Origin: Chitinophagaceae bacterium | GTDB lineage: Bacteria; Bacteroidota; Bacteroidia; Chitinophagales; Chitinophagaceae | Direction: 5' to 3' | Assembly (NCBI GenBank): GCA_023957575.1 | Contig: JAMLGU010000007.1 | Coordinates: forward strand, 151,722 to 215,721 | DNA length: 64,000 nt | Part shown: in pieces, positions 52,035 to 63,394 of the stretch | How positions within the stretch are numbered: position 1 is the first letter of the stretch | Layout: the number at the start of each line of letters is the position of its first letter | Program-made: the position numbers and the translations under genes | The notes under the pieces: generated by a model | The model's database searches: none | What the model saw: only the letters and a program-made list of their open reading frames with translations | What the model was told of the DNA's origin: nothing

Positions 52035-53525
52035 TTAGTTTCTGTAATCAAATTCAATTTTAGGAATCGGCACTACATAAATAGCCTTGCTTGCCGGAAT
52101 AACCTTCATTAAAGGGTCAGTAATATTTAAATTTAACCTTTTCATATTGAAAAATGTTTGACCCTCGCCAATAAATTCTTTATACCTGTCATCAGTAATC
52201 ATATTGACCGTAAGAGGTACAGCAGGAACCCTGTCTTTGAGCGCTACCAAACCTCTTGACGAAATTACGGCATCAAAATAATTTCTTGCTTTTTCAGAAT
52301 TTGTAGCCAGCAACGCCTCAGCCGCGATATAGTACATTTCAGGAAGGCGAATCAGGTTGATACCTTTAATTCTGTCGGCAGGTCTCAGATATTCCTGATC
52401 GTTAACCTGATAAGGATCTACCAATTTTGAAAACCTAAGTTTATCAGTCTGACTAGCCGGTAATTTGAAAAACGCATCCCAACGATAATCATGTCCGCCC
52501 TGAATATCATTATAAATAATAGAGATATTGGATCTGTTATCATAAGAATAGAATGAAGTTTGCAGCCAAAATCTATCTTTTACAGTCGAAAAATATTTAT
52601 TTGAATACAAACCAAAAACCGCTTCTTTCGGAGCTATCATTCCTTTACTGATTCCATTGCTGATTTCGGTTTTATCCTGCAATTTAAACTTACCTGAGCT
52701 AATCACCTTTTCTGCATACAATGCTGCATTTACATTATCGCCTTTTGATAAATATACACGTGCCAGCGTAGCCTGCATCGCATACAGATTAAAGTGGGTT
52801 TCTCTGTCTCTCAGGAAAGGAGTGGAAGGATTATTTTTTGGAAATGTAAGATATTGTTCATCATCTTTCAGCAATGTCTCTGCTTCGAGGAGGTCATTAA
52901 TAATATAATTATAAACCGTATCCAATCTTGAAAACTTAGGCGCTTTTAACGCAAAATCGGTAGAATAAGGAATACCGGAGGCTGTAGGATTCAGTTGAAT
53001 ATTTTCACAAAACAATCTTACCAGATCAAAATGCAGAAAAGCCCTCAAACCCAGCGCTTCGCCTTTATAAATATTGTAATACTCAAGATTTTGCGGTGAG
53101 AAACGCTCTAAGTTTTTCAGTACATTATTTGTATATGCGATGCTTGAATAGGATTTGCTCCAAACGTCTTGAAACAAAGATTCAACTGATGAAAAACCAT
53201 AATTGTAAGCACCCAGGTTTACAGCATTGTTGTTTCCTGGGCATACAAAATATTGAGCCAATACTTCCGTTGCATTATGCGAAAGGTTTTCGCCATACAA
53301 TGACCTGCTGTTCATAGAGCCATAAACCCCAAACAGCGCAGCTTCAAACCCATTGGCATCTGTCAATAACTGCTTTTCGGGCAGTTCGCCTTCGGGCCTC
53401 ACATCCAAAAATTTATTACAGGATGTGGATAATAGTAAAATGGCAACACTCAATATCATTATCACTTTTGTACTCAAAAGCGTATTGAGGTTACTTATAT
53501 TTTTTATAAAATTCATACTTCTCAT
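52035..53525 (-). CDS. SusD/RagB-family outer-membrane lipoprotein (locus 2)
   Basis: A 496-residue lipoprotein with a lipobox (LLSTSCNKF) after an extended N-terminus. A later Met at 53516 is an equally good start. SusD motifs are NGFEAALFGVYGSM, YKGEALGLRAFLHFDLVRLF, LARVYLSKGDNVNAALYAEKVI and the C-terminal LIRLPEMYYIAAEALL. The closing DDRYKEFIGEGQTFFNMKRL segment matches the usual ERR..F..EG..w.DlkR signature loosely. It is 9 bp after SusC and 13 bp before DUF4843. Confidence 0.95.
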   Translation of the reverse strand: MRSMNFIKNISNLNTLLSTKVIMILSVAILLLSTSCNKFLDVRPEGELPEKQLLTDANGFEAALFGVYGSMNSRSLYGENLSHNATEVLAQYFVCPGNNNAVNLGAYNYGFSSVESLFQDVWSKSYSSIAYTNNVLKNLERFSPQNLEYYNIYKGEALGLRAFLHFDLVRLFCENIQLNPTASGIPYSTDFALKAPKFSRLDTVYNYIINDLLEAETLLKDDEQYLTFPKNNPSTPFLRDRETHFNLYAMQATLARVYLSKGDNVNAALYAEKVISSGKFKLQDKTEISNGISKGMIAPKEAVFGLYSNKYFSTVKDRFWLQTSFYSYDNRSNISIIYNDIQGGHDYRWDAFFKLPASQTDKLRFSKLVDPYQVNDQEYLRPADRIKGINLIRLPEMYYIAAEALLATNSEKARNYFDAVISSRGLVALKDRVPAVPLTVNMITDDRYKEFIGEGQTFFNMKRLNLNITDPLMKVIPASKAIYVVPIPKIEFDYRN

Positions 53526-53534
53526 ACGATGATT

Positions 53535-56500
53535 TTAAAAAATGATATTAAGGTTAAGATCAAATCCACGACTGAACAAATAGTCTGTTCCTCTTTCTAT
53601 CTGCACGGTTGACAGTCTGAAGATATCGTTCATGCTCACACCAATTGATGCTTTGTTGGCTCTGATTTTCTTCAACCACTGCTGCCCCAGTTCATAAGAA
53701 AGATTGAATCTGGAGAGTGTGAGTGTATTTTCTTTTTGTACGAAACGTGTTGTCTGATAAGGAAGCGACTGATCTGCAATATTGCGATATAAGGCAATAT
53801 CGCCGGGTTTTTTCCATCTGCTGTCAAACACTCTGTAATCTGCATTAAACATCGGATTTGACCCTTCCACTTTGGAAGCCAAAGTAGTGTTATAAATATA
53901 CTGGTCAAAGAAGAATCTGAAATAGGTGGCTGCCGTAAATCTCTTGTAAGAAAGTACAGAATAGAAAGTACCTAAAACTTTTGGTTGAAGATCGCCTACC
54001 ACCACTTTATCCGCAGGATCAAACACAAATGTTCTGTCGCCATTCAATTTGATAAACACTTCTTTACCGGTTGCAGGGTCTATACCTGCAGAACGTACAA
54101 CCTTCAATGCTGTAGTGGACTCACCTTCCTGAAACTGAGGTAAAGGAGCCAAAGTGTTCAATGCATTATTCCTGTCATTAGTAGCCTTCAAAGCATTACT
54201 TATTTTAAGAATTTTATTCCTGTTATGAGTAATATTGGCTCCCAATTGCCAGTTCCACTCTTTTCCCTGAATTACATAACCATCTAATTTGATTTCAATA
54301 CCCTTGTTTTCAATCTCACCAAGGTTATCTTTTCCGATGGTAGCGCCGGCAGAAGGCGGAATGGTTTTATCAATCACCAGATCGGTTGTTTTCCTTAAAT
54401 AAACATCGGCCGAAAGATTAATTCTGCGTTTCAGAATACTGATATCGGCGCCGGCATTATAGTTCATAGTACGCTCCCATCTCAAATCGGGGTTACCAAT
54501 AGTGATTGGAATAGCGCCAATGCCGTTGAGATAATTAAGGTCAATATTATAACGATAGGTTGTCAACGCCTGATAAGGGGCAAAACTTACTTTACCTGTA
54601 TAACCGGTACTCACCCGAAGTTTGAAAATATCTAACCAGTCATTTTTCAGAAATTCTTCATTGTGTAAATTCCATCCCAGACCGGCAGACCAGAAATGGC
54701 TGTAACGGTTATTGGCTCCAAACTTAGAAGACCCCGAAATTTGATACACCCCGTCGAAATAATAACGATTACGAAAAAGGTAGTTAAGATTCAGGAATCC
54801 TGCCACATCAGCATTGAGGTCCTGAGAGCCTCCCGGAGCGCCTCCAATAGGATAAGATGAAGCGAAATTGATAGATCTCAAAGCATCTGCATAAAAGCCA
54901 ATACCTGAGAAACTGCTGTATTTATTATTGGTATGATTCAAATTTCCTCCTAAATTAGCCGTAAGCAAACTCTGTTTTGGCAATGCTTCATTATAGTTTA
55001 ATACCACATTTCCCGAATAAGTAAGTCCATTGTTATTTGTCATGCTTAATGAACCTCTTTGAGATAAATCGGTAATATTCTTATACACACCGGATAATGG
55101 AGAAGTGTACATTTCAGTATTTCCACCATTCAATAAAAAGTTAATATGTGAAGTCAACGTGAAACGTGTTGACATTCTCCAGCGCATATCAAAATCATTG
55201 CTCAGATTTTGAGTCATGGCTTTGCTGAAAGAGCCGAGGCTTGCTTCATACAACGGGTTATTCATATCCCATGATAAAGTCTTTCTGAATTGCCCGAAAT
55301 CATCATAAACCCTGTCATAAGGATTCATTTTTGTGTAGGATGAAAAACTACCATACGGAGAATACTGAATGGCCGTGCGAGAAAGATTGGTACGGTTAGT
55401 AAATGTGAAACCACTTGGAGTGTTGTATTCCAGCGCAAATCCTAATCCATAACGCTTACGGAAGTCGCCTTTCATCACACCTTCCACATTGCCAAAACGG
55501 GCATTCAGTTCATAGCGGGCATTTCCGGCGCCACCGGCCAAACGAATCGAATGGTCATTACTAATACCAATTCTGGATGGCTTCGACATCCAATCAGTAT
55601 TTACACCCCGATTTATGTCCATAAACCTCACATTGTACAACGAATCCAATGATTGCTGGCGCAAATGATCGGTGGAGGTATATAATCCGGCTAATCTTTC
55701 ATATTCCAATTTATCCTTTGGTTCTAATAGATTGTATCCGCTAAAATCGGGGAACTGCATACTACCCACGAAATTGTAGATTACTTTCATTTTACCTGAA
55801 GTCAGCTTATTTCTTTCAATAACAATAACACCATTTGCAGCTCTGGCACCGTATAAGGCAGCAGCCGAAGCATCTTTAAGTATAGTTATGGTTGCTATCT
55901 CATTGATATCCATATCATAAAGATCGCGCACGCTGATAATGGTACCGTCTCTTACAATTAATGGTTGATTCACCGTTTGGTCGTTATTAGCAAAAGAAGT
56001 AACACCACGAACCAAAATGTCGGGTATGGCATTTGGGTTTGACCCAAGACTGTTGTTTTCTGTAACAGTAAGTCCCGGAGTAAGCATGGTTAATGCTTCA
56101 AATACATTGGTAGGCGCTACCGATTTCAATTGCTCGCCTGTAAAGGTCAAGGCCGAACCGGTATAACTGGCTTTGTTTTTCTTGAAAAAACCGGTAACCA
56201 CAATGTCGTCAGTAGTAACGGGTAATGGTTCCAAGGTAATGTTAACCACCTCCCGACCATTAACCGGTTCTGTCTTTACCAACATGCCCACATGGGAAAA
56301 GACCAAGGTCGCTGATTTTCTAATTCCTGTGAGGTGATAATTACCTCTGTCATCTGTCATGGTACCCTTGTTTTGTTCCTGTACCACCACTGATACGCCC
56401 TGTAAGGGAGCGCCGGTGATATCAGTTACTTTACCGCTAATATTTATGAGGGTATCGGCAGAATTTACAGCGTTCATATTCTGAAATTCCATCCCTCTAT

Positions 56501-56639
56501 TAGCAGCCAAAACCGGAACGTTTAAAACCGAAAGCAAGAAGAGAAACAAAATTGAAAATTTCATTTCTTTATATTCAAAATTGGTTTTAATCTCTTTGAA
56601 ACGGGCCCGAAGATTTCTTAATAGTTGCATTTTTCTCAT
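53535..56639 (-). CDS. SusC/RagA-family TonB-dependent transporter (locus 2)
   Basis: A 1034-residue transporter. The start at 56639 leaves a basic 25-residue N-terminus before the signal peptide; the Met at 56564 (KFSILFLFLLSVLNVPVLA) is a likelier start. A carboxypeptidase-regulatory domain (ISGKVTDITGAPLQGVSVVV) precedes the plug (VVTGFFKKNKASYTGS, DILVRGVTSF, LIVRDGTIIS, ATITILKDASAAALYGARAANG). The barrel ends in SRGFDLNLNIIF. With SusD, DUF4843, PKD-like, TlpA and an S1C protease it resembles peptide-uptake systems such as RagAB more than glycan systems, because no glycosidase is in the operon. Confidence 0.95.
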   Translation of the reverse strand: MRKMQLLRNLRARFKEIKTNFEYKEMKFSILFLFLLSVLNVPVLAANRGMEFQNMNAVNSADTLINISGKVTDITGAPLQGVSVVVQEQNKGTMTDDRGNYHLTGIRKSATLVFSHVGMLVKTEPVNGREVVNITLEPLPVTTDDIVVTGFFKKNKASYTGSALTFTGEQLKSVAPTNVFEALTMLTPGLTVTENNSLGSNPNAIPDILVRGVTSFANNDQTVNQPLIVRDGTIISVRDLYDMDINEIATITILKDASAAALYGARAANGVIVIERNKLTSGKMKVIYNFVGSMQFPDFSGYNLLEPKDKLEYERLAGLYTSTDHLRQQSLDSLYNVRFMDINRGVNTDWMSKPSRIGISNDHSIRLAGGAGNARYELNARFGNVEGVMKGDFRKRYGLGFALEYNTPSGFTFTNRTNLSRTAIQYSPYGSFSSYTKMNPYDRVYDDFGQFRKTLSWDMNNPLYEASLGSFSKAMTQNLSNDFDMRWRMSTRFTLTSHINFLLNGGNTEMYTSPLSGVYKNITDLSQRGSLSMTNNNGLTYSGNVVLNYNEALPKQSLLTANLGGNLNHTNNKYSSFSGIGFYADALRSINFASSYPIGGAPGGSQDLNADVAGFLNLNYLFRNRYYFDGVYQISGSSKFGANNRYSHFWSAGLGWNLHNEEFLKNDWLDIFKLRVSTGYTGKVSFAPYQALTTYRYNIDLNYLNGIGAIPITIGNPDLRWERTMNYNAGADISILKRRINLSADVYLRKTTDLVIDKTIPPSAGATIGKDNLGEIENKGIEIKLDGYVIQGKEWNWQLGANITHNRNKILKISNALKATNDRNNALNTLAPLPQFQEGESTTALKVVRSAGIDPATGKEVFIKLNGDRTFVFDPADKVVVGDLQPKVLGTFYSVLSYKRFTAATYFRFFFDQYIYNTTLASKVEGSNPMFNADYRVFDSRWKKPGDIALYRNIADQSLPYQTTRFVQKENTLTLSRFNLSYELGQQWLKKIRANKASIGVSMNDIFRLSTVQIERGTDYLFSRGFDLNLNIIF

Positions 56640-56712
56640 GAATCTTCCTTAAGTATTTATATAAAAATTTTAAAAAGGCTGCTAAAGTACACTTTATAAT
56701 GCAAAGAAAGAC

Positions 56713-56730
56713 TGAGCAATCGTTTGCTCA
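56713..56730. promoter_or_regulatory. Dyad upstream of SusC locus 2
   Basis: TGAGCAA / TTGCTCA, perfect 7-bp arms around TCGT, 74 bp before the transporter start at 56639. It could be an operator or mRNA-leader stem; no regulator gene lies in this locus. Confidence 0.4.
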
Positions 56731-56814
56731 AGATAATTATGTACTACATATAAAATTAAAATACCATTTATCATTGATGCTTTAAAAATTCTTTATGAAC
56801 TGAAAAAGGAATAA

Positions 56815-56845
56815 AAAATTAAAAAGGTAGTCGAAACTGACTACC
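56815..56845 (-). terminator. Rho-independent terminator after the OsmC-family gene
   Basis: A perfect 7-bp stem (GGTAGTC / GACTACC) with a 6-nt loop, followed on the minus strand by a TTTTT run, lies 70 bp after the stop. Confidence 0.8.
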
Positions 56846-56915
56846 CTCTTAAAAATTCGGAATCCGAACCTGATGTTTTCACACTTCGCTTATTTTGATA
56901 GGTTTTTGATAGTTT

Positions 56916-57350
56916 TTATTTTATTACTACTTTAGGTTCAAAATGAATTGCAGATTTCACTGAATTGGAAATCAAACAGGCTGCTTCTGATTTTTGAAGA
57001 ATCCGTCCGACCCGTTCCATATCTTTTTCATGCACAATCTCAAGTTCCGGTTTCAACCACACATCCGTCATCATATACTTATTTTCCACCATTCCGAGCT
57101 TTCCCTGAGCTTTACAACCAAATTTGGTAAATTCGAGCTTAGAATTTTCGGCCACTGCCAAAAAAGTAGTCATAAAACAGCTCAAAATACTTGCAGTGTA
57201 TAAATGCTCCGGACTCCAGATGCCTTCAATTCCCTTAGGGAACTGAGGTGGTGTAACCACTTCTATCTTTTGATTCAATTCCGGCGATTCCATCACGCCT
57301 TTTCTGTCGGCTACCCACTCAAGATTTACATTGTAAATATGCTCACTCAT
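56916..57350 (-). CDS. OsmC/Ohr-family protein
   Basis: A 144-residue protein of the OsmC family, which reduces organic hydroperoxides with two cysteines. The conserved parts are PELNQKIEVVTPPQFPKG, WSPEHLYTASILSCFMTTFLA with the first Cys, and AEAACLISNSVKSAI with the second. Length and spacing are typical of the shorter OsmC type. It is the third gene of the DUF134/NifX-like/OsmC operon (11 bp gap), followed by a terminator, which suggests a role in thiol or metal stress. Confidence 0.9.
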   Translation of the reverse strand: MSEHIYNVNLEWVADRKGVMESPELNQKIEVVTPPQFPKGIEGIWSPEHLYTASILSCFMTTFLAVAENSKLEFTKFGCKAQGKLGMVENKYMMTDVWLKPELEIVHEKDMERVGRILQKSEAACLISNSVKSAIHFEPKVVIK

Positions 57351-57361
57351 ATATTCTGTTT

Positions 57362-57703
57362 TTATTTTATTTCTGCAGTATGCGTTTGAGTTTCCTTTAT
57401 TTTATCTATTATGTCTTTAATTTTCATATCTTTTTGAATTACAATCATTTGAATCTGATTTTCTCTAAGAATTTCCGAAACTTTTGACCCAAATCTACCC
57501 GCAACAGCCATGTTTATACCATTATTTATAAGCATTTCTGCGGCGTCGCAACCGGCATTTTCTTTTTGATGTCTGACAAAATTTTCTACAAAAGCATAGT
57601 TATCCTTTTCGGTATCATAAATGCAGAACCAATCAGCCCTACCGAAGTGAATCTCAACTTCAGATTTCAAATGATTTTCTATTGCAGCAATAGCAACTTT
57701 CAT
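57362..57703 (-). CDS. NifX/NifB-type dinitrogenase cofactor-domain protein
   Basis: A 113-residue single-domain protein of the dinitrogenase iron-molybdenum cofactor family (KVAIAAIENHLKSEVEIHFGRADWFCIYD, CDAAEMLINNGINMAVAGRFG). The family binds iron-sulfur clusters or their precursors in nif systems, but stand-alone members outside nif loci have no proven role. No nitrogenase gene is nearby. It is sandwiched between DUF134 (2 bp) and OsmC genes, a DUF134-NifX-like pairing that I have seen in other anaerobes and Bacteroidota. Confidence 0.87.
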   Translation of the reverse strand: MKVAIAAIENHLKSEVEIHFGRADWFCIYDTEKDNYAFVENFVRHQKENAGCDAAEMLINNGINMAVAGRFGSKVSEILRENQIQMIVIQKDMKIKDIIDKIKETQTHTAEIK

Positions 57704-57705
57704 TA

Positions 57706-58098
57706 TTATTGAATATTTAATGCTGTTTTACAAAATGGGCAATGCGTACCTGAGTTTTCAGTAATTGTAAATGTAATTCCACATCCTTCACACTCATACC
57801 ATTTGGCGATACTTGCATTGCCCTGTTCAAAACAAATCTCACATCCTTCCACTAATGCGCGCGCTATTTTTCGCCTTGCGCTTTCATAAATTCTTGTAAG
57901 CGTAGGTCTTGACACATTCATAATGCAGGCAGCCTCTAATTGCGAAAGCAACTCGTAGTCACAAAGATTAATAGCTTCGTATTCCTCAAAAGAAAGCATA
58001 ACCGGTTCAAGAAGCTTCTTTTGCTGGCAACCCAAAGGAGCAAACCCCTGAAAATGCGGAGCCATTTGAATATATCTTGTTTTCTTCTGCCTGCCCAT
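57706..58098 (-). CDS. DUF134-family DNA-binding protein, candidate autoregulator
   Basis: A 130-residue protein. DUF134 motif order is clear: GRQKKTRYIQMAPHFQGFAP, MLSFEEYEAINLCDYELLSQLEAACIMNVSRPTLTRIYESARRKIARAL, a helix-turn-helix similar to sigma-4/Trp-repressor types. The C-terminus adds a two-CxxC zinc finger (YECEGCGITF ... CPFCKTAL). The basic N-terminus and helix-turn-helix suggest DNA binding. It is first of its operon and directly adjacent to a 30-bp dyad that covers both divergent promoters, so it likely regulates itself and the thioesterase gene. That is an inference. Confidence 0.9.
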   Translation of the reverse strand: MGRQKKTRYIQMAPHFQGFAPLGCQQKKLLEPVMLSFEEYEAINLCDYELLSQLEAACIMNVSRPTLTRIYESARRKIARALVEGCEICFEQGNASIAKWYECEGCGITFTITENSGTHCPFCKTALNIQ

Positions 58099-58114
58099 GA
58101 ATCAAATCTTTTCA

Positions 58115-58122
58115 CAAAGGTA
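58115..58122 (-). promoter_or_regulatory. -7 box of the DUF134 operon
   Basis: Reads TACCTTTG on the minus strand (TAnnTTTG). A TTTG -33 element lies at 58142-58145 with a 19-bp spacer. Transcription would start about 10 nt before the DUF134 start codon. Confidence 0.65.
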
Positions 58123-58151
58123 TTTATTTTGAACTTATGTTCAAAATAAAT
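58122..58151. promoter_or_regulatory. 30-bp perfect dyad shared by divergent promoters
   Basis: Arms ATTTATTTTGAAC and GTTCAAAATAAAT are exact reverse complements (13 bp) around TTAT. It overlaps the -33 regions and spacers of both promoters (-7 boxes at 58115-58122 minus and 58155-58162 plus), the standard place for a repressor site. The inner GAAC/GTTC is the likely recognition half. Confidence 0.75.
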
Positions 58152-58154
58152 TTT

Positions 58155-58162
58155 TACTTTTG
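58155..58162 (+). promoter_or_regulatory. -7 box of the acyl-CoA thioesterase gene
   Basis: TACTTTTG matches TAnnTTTG. A TTTG lies 23 bp upstream (58128-58131), slightly far for a -33 element. It is 49 bp before the start codon. Confidence 0.55.
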
Positions 58163-58210
58163 CATGGTAAAATTTAACAAAGAGTATCAGATACCTATAA
58201 TATCAAAGAA

Positions 58211-58612
58211 ATGAAATCAATTACAACCACTATAGAAACAAGGCAGTGTAAAACCATTTTTCCCGGCACTTGGAATGCTAATGAAACATTATTTGGAGGT
58301 GAAGCTCTAAAATGGATGGATGAAGTAGCTTTTATCACTGCCACAAGATTTACAAGGCAAAAAATGTTCACAGTCAAAATCAGTGATATAGTATTCAAAA
58401 AACCGGCGTATAAAGTTTCATTTGTTGAGGTAATAGGTAAAGTAGCAGAGGTAAGCTCTTCCAGAATCAAAGTCACGGTCGAAATATTTGTTGAAGATAT
58501 GTATTCGGAAGAATCTGCTGAAAAGGCAGTTGAAGGTCATTTTTTCTTTGCTGCTTTGGATGAAAAACGAAAACCGCAAAGAATACAATTCAGGGAAAAT
58601 ATTTTATTCTAA
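58211..58612 (+). CDS. Hotdog-fold acyl-CoA thioesterase
   Basis: A 133-residue thioesterase of the YciA/BACH type. The conserved hotdog helix with its catalytic Asn/Asp appears as NANETLFGGEALKWMDEVAFI, followed by TVKISDIVFKKPAYKVSFVEV and the central VTVEIFVEDMYSEE strand. It hydrolyses acyl-CoA thioesters to free acid and CoA. Chain-length preference is not visible. It is divergent from DUF134 across the shared dyad, so the two are probably coregulated. A tRNA follows on the other strand, with no plus-strand terminator seen. Confidence 0.9.
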   Translation: MKSITTTIETRQCKTIFPGTWNANETLFGGEALKWMDEVAFITATRFTRQKMFTVKISDIVFKKPAYKVSFVEVIGKVAEVSSSRIKVTVEIFVEDMYSEESAEKAVEGHFFFAALDEKRKPQRIQFRENILF

Positions 58613-58742
58613 TGAATTTATTTTTTCAAAAAAGGGATAATATGTTTATTCCTTTAAATTCATCAGAATTCTTTTTTGCGATTCAATTTAACGCATCGGC
58701 CTATTAGGCGCTTTGGTTTATCTATCAACTTGGTATAATTGC

Positions 58743-58767
58743 AAAAAACTCTCCTTTCAGAGAGTTT
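58743..58767 (-). terminator. Terminator after tRNA-Met
   Basis: An 8-bp stem (AAACTCTC / GAGAGTTT) with a 6-nt loop is followed on the minus strand by a T run, 7 bp past the tRNA 3' end. Confidence 0.75.
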
Positions 58768-58773
58768 CTTAAG

Positions 58774-58847
58774 TAGCGGAGATGGGAGTTGAACCCATGA
58801 CCTCAGGGTTATGAATCCTGCGCTCTAACCGCCTGAGCTACCCCGCC
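58774..58847 (-). tRNA. tRNA-Met (CAU)
   Basis: On the minus strand the RNA folds with acceptor GGCGGGG / CTCCGCT (G-U at the end), D-stem GCTC/GAGC, anticodon loop TTCATAA (CAU), T-stem ATGGG/CCCAT and discriminator A. It matches elongator Met or, less likely, Ile-k2C; sequence alone does not decide this. Confidence 0.92.
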
Positions 58848-58962
58848 ATTTGTTTTCCTTGTTTTATCGTTTATACCACCGATGATTTGCATCCCTTCGG
58901 CGGGCAGCAAAAATAAAGATTCCCCGCCTAAAAAGAAAATCATTTTTGCCTTTTTATCAAAA

Positions 58963-59292
58963 TTACTTTGCCTGAGTTAAAATATCTTCCATAAATATTG
59001 CATGATGACTTTCTGAATACACACATTCACCATTTTTAATAACCAGTATCTGTGGAGACTCATGCCTGATATTGTAATATTCAGCTATTTTATTGGAAAT
59101 CAATCTGTAATTAATCAAATCGAGATAATAAAAATCAATATCCGAGGGCGCCTCTGCTTTAGCCAGCCGGTTTTTTATCATTCCGCTGATAGAACACCTG
59201 ATACTGTGCTTAAAAATGATTTGTGGGCGGGAAAAGGAATCAATATTGATTTTTTCCAATTGCGCCAAATTATCTAAAGTGATCCAAGCCAC
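58963..59292 (-). CDS. ytxJ: Monothiol bacilliredoxin, YtxJ family
   Basis: A 109-residue thioredoxin-like protein of the YtxJ/DUF2847 family: WITLDNLAQLEKI, IIFKHSIRCSIS with the single active-site Cys, and RHESPQILVIKNG. These proteins remove bacillithiol from proteins or reduce disulfides by bacillithiol. Its presence indicates that the cell probably uses bacillithiol as its thiol, as many Bacteroidota do. It is followed upstream, 19 bp away, by the YebC-family gene, possibly on the same transcript. Confidence 0.88.
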   Translation of the reverse strand: MAWITLDNLAQLEKINIDSFSRPQIIFKHSIRCSISGMIKNRLAKAEAPSDIDFYYLDLINYRLISNKIAEYYNIRHESPQILVIKNGECVYSESHHAIFMEDILTQAK

Positions 59293-59310
59293 AGCTATTT
59301 ATATTTAAGA

Positions 59311-60033
59311 TTATCCCATATTATGAAAAACCTTCTGCACGTCTTCGTCCTGCTCCAGCCTTTCAATCAATTTACTTACATCTTCAGCCTGTTCATCAGT
59401 AACAGGTACTGTTGTAGAAGGTATCCATTCTACCTCAGCGCTTATCGGTGTGATATTCTTTTCCTCAAGCGCCTTTTGCATATTTCCGAAATCAGTAAAT
59501 CCTACTCTAACAACCAGAATATCCATACCATTTTCATCAATACTTTCTCCAAGCTCTTCAAGTCCTGAATCAATAAGTTCCAATTCCAGTTCTTCGGCAT
59601 TCAGCCCTTCGGGATTAAGTTTGAAAACACCCATTTTATTAAACTGAAAAGCTACACTACCGCTATTTCCCAAAGCGCCGCCGCCTTTATTAAAATGACT
59701 TTTTACGTTTGCAACTGTTCTCACATGGTTGTCTGTAGCGGTTTCCACCAAAATTGCCACACCGTGAGGAGCATATCCTTCGTAAAGTATCTCATCATAG
59801 ATTTCCATTTCTTTGCCCTGGGCGCGCTTGATAGCAGCCTCCACCCTGTCTTTAGGCATATTAACGCTTTTGGCATTTTGCATGCATCTGCGTAATGCGG
59901 CATTGGTATGCGGATCGGGGCCGCCGGCTTTAACGGCAATTGCAATTTCTTTCCCAATTCTTGTAAATTGTTTGGCCATTCTGTCATAACGGGCAAACAT
60001 GGTTGCTTTTCTTACTTCAAATATTCTTCCCAT
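59311..60033 (-). CDS. YebC/PmpR-family protein
   Basis: A 240-residue protein from the Met at 60033 ([29 protein letters not shown]). The frame extends 15 codons upstream without typical sequence. The body has the three family domains: [59 protein letters not shown] with [14 protein letters not shown], and the C-terminal alpha/beta segment ([17 protein letters not shown]). It was long called a transcriptional regulator, and recent work links the family to ribosomes and proline-rich translation. It lies just upstream of the rRNA operon's 5S end, in the same orientation. Confidence 0.95.
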   Translation of the reverse strand: MGRIFEVRKATMFARYDRMAKQFTRIGKEIAIAVKAGGPDPHTNAALRRCMQNAKSVNMPKDRVEAAIKRAQGKEMEIYDEILYEGYAPHGVAILVETATDNHVRTVANVKSHFNKGGGALGNSGSVAFQFNKMGVFKLNPEGLNAEELELELIDSGLEELGESIDENGMDILVVRVGFTDFGNMQKALEEKNITPISAEVEWIPSTTVPVTDEQAEDVSKLIERLEQDEDVQKVFHNMG

Positions 60034-60157
60034 AAATTGTATTTGTAAAAATTCAGGTTGCAAAATTAAGCTTTCCAATTGTCATATTGAAAAAGATGAA
60101 CAATTATATTGGTTGTTTAGCTACCAAATCAGGAAATACCGGAAAGCGAATACAAAT

Positions 60158-60188
60158 AAAAAAGCCCCGATTGAAATAATCGAGGCTT
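60158..60188 (-). terminator. Terminator of the rRNA operon
   Basis: Stem GCCTCGATT / AATCGGGGC with one mismatch and extended AAG/CTT ends, then a TTTTTT run on the minus strand. It lies directly after 5S rRNA. Confidence 0.85.
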
Positions 60189-60195
60189 CAATAAG

Positions 60196-60306
60196 AATGG
60201 CAGCTACCTACTCTCCCGCATTTTGGCGCAGTACCATCGGCCATAAGGGGCTTAACTTCTCTGTTCGGTATGGGAAGAGGTGAACACCCTTGGTAAAACC
60301 ACCATA
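60196..60306 (-). rRNA. 5S ribosomal RNA
   Basis: Typical 5S sequence on the minus strand, with GTTCACCTCTTCCCAT, CCGAACAGAGAAGTTAAG and the 3' GGGAGAGTAGGTAGC. Helix I ends (ATGGTGGT / GCTGCCAT) pair. Exact ends are estimated to within a few bases. Confidence 0.95.
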
Positions 60307-60439
60307 AAAAGGTTTGCTTTAAGCTTTTTGCTTTAGGCTTTAAGATAATGAAAATATCACTTTGCTTATAGCTTACGGCTTACCGCCTATTGCTAATAAG
60401 TTAACATATTGGAAAAGTTAGAAGAGAAACAAAACAAAA
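60307..60439. other. 5S-23S spacer with AGCTT-like short repeats
   Basis: A 133-bp spacer. It contains repeated GCTTTAAGCTT, TTTGCTTTAGGCTTTAAG and GCTTATAGCTTACGGC strings. A related string (GCTTATAGCTAAAAGCTTTT) is in the spacer between tRNA-Ala and tRNA-Ile at 63681-63700. It has no gene. Confidence 0.5.
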
Positions 60440-63242
<2,803 letters not shown>

Positions 63243-63360
63243 TAAAAAATTTAAAATTTAGAAACTAGATTATTATTTTAGTTACTGTTGTAGTTTGTTA
63301 CCCGACCACATTTCGTAAGACCGACCAAAAAATGGTGATATTATAAAATTGTGATCAGAT

Positions 63361-63382
63361 CTGTTAGGTACTCTCCTAACAG
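63361..63382 (-). other. Perfect hairpin in the 16S-23S spacer
   Basis: CTGTTAGG / CCTAACAG, 8-bp arms with a 6-nt loop, beside a boxA-like sequence and with no T run. It is probably an RNA-processing or antitermination element. Confidence 0.45.
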
Positions 63383-63394
63383 TTATTTTCCAAT

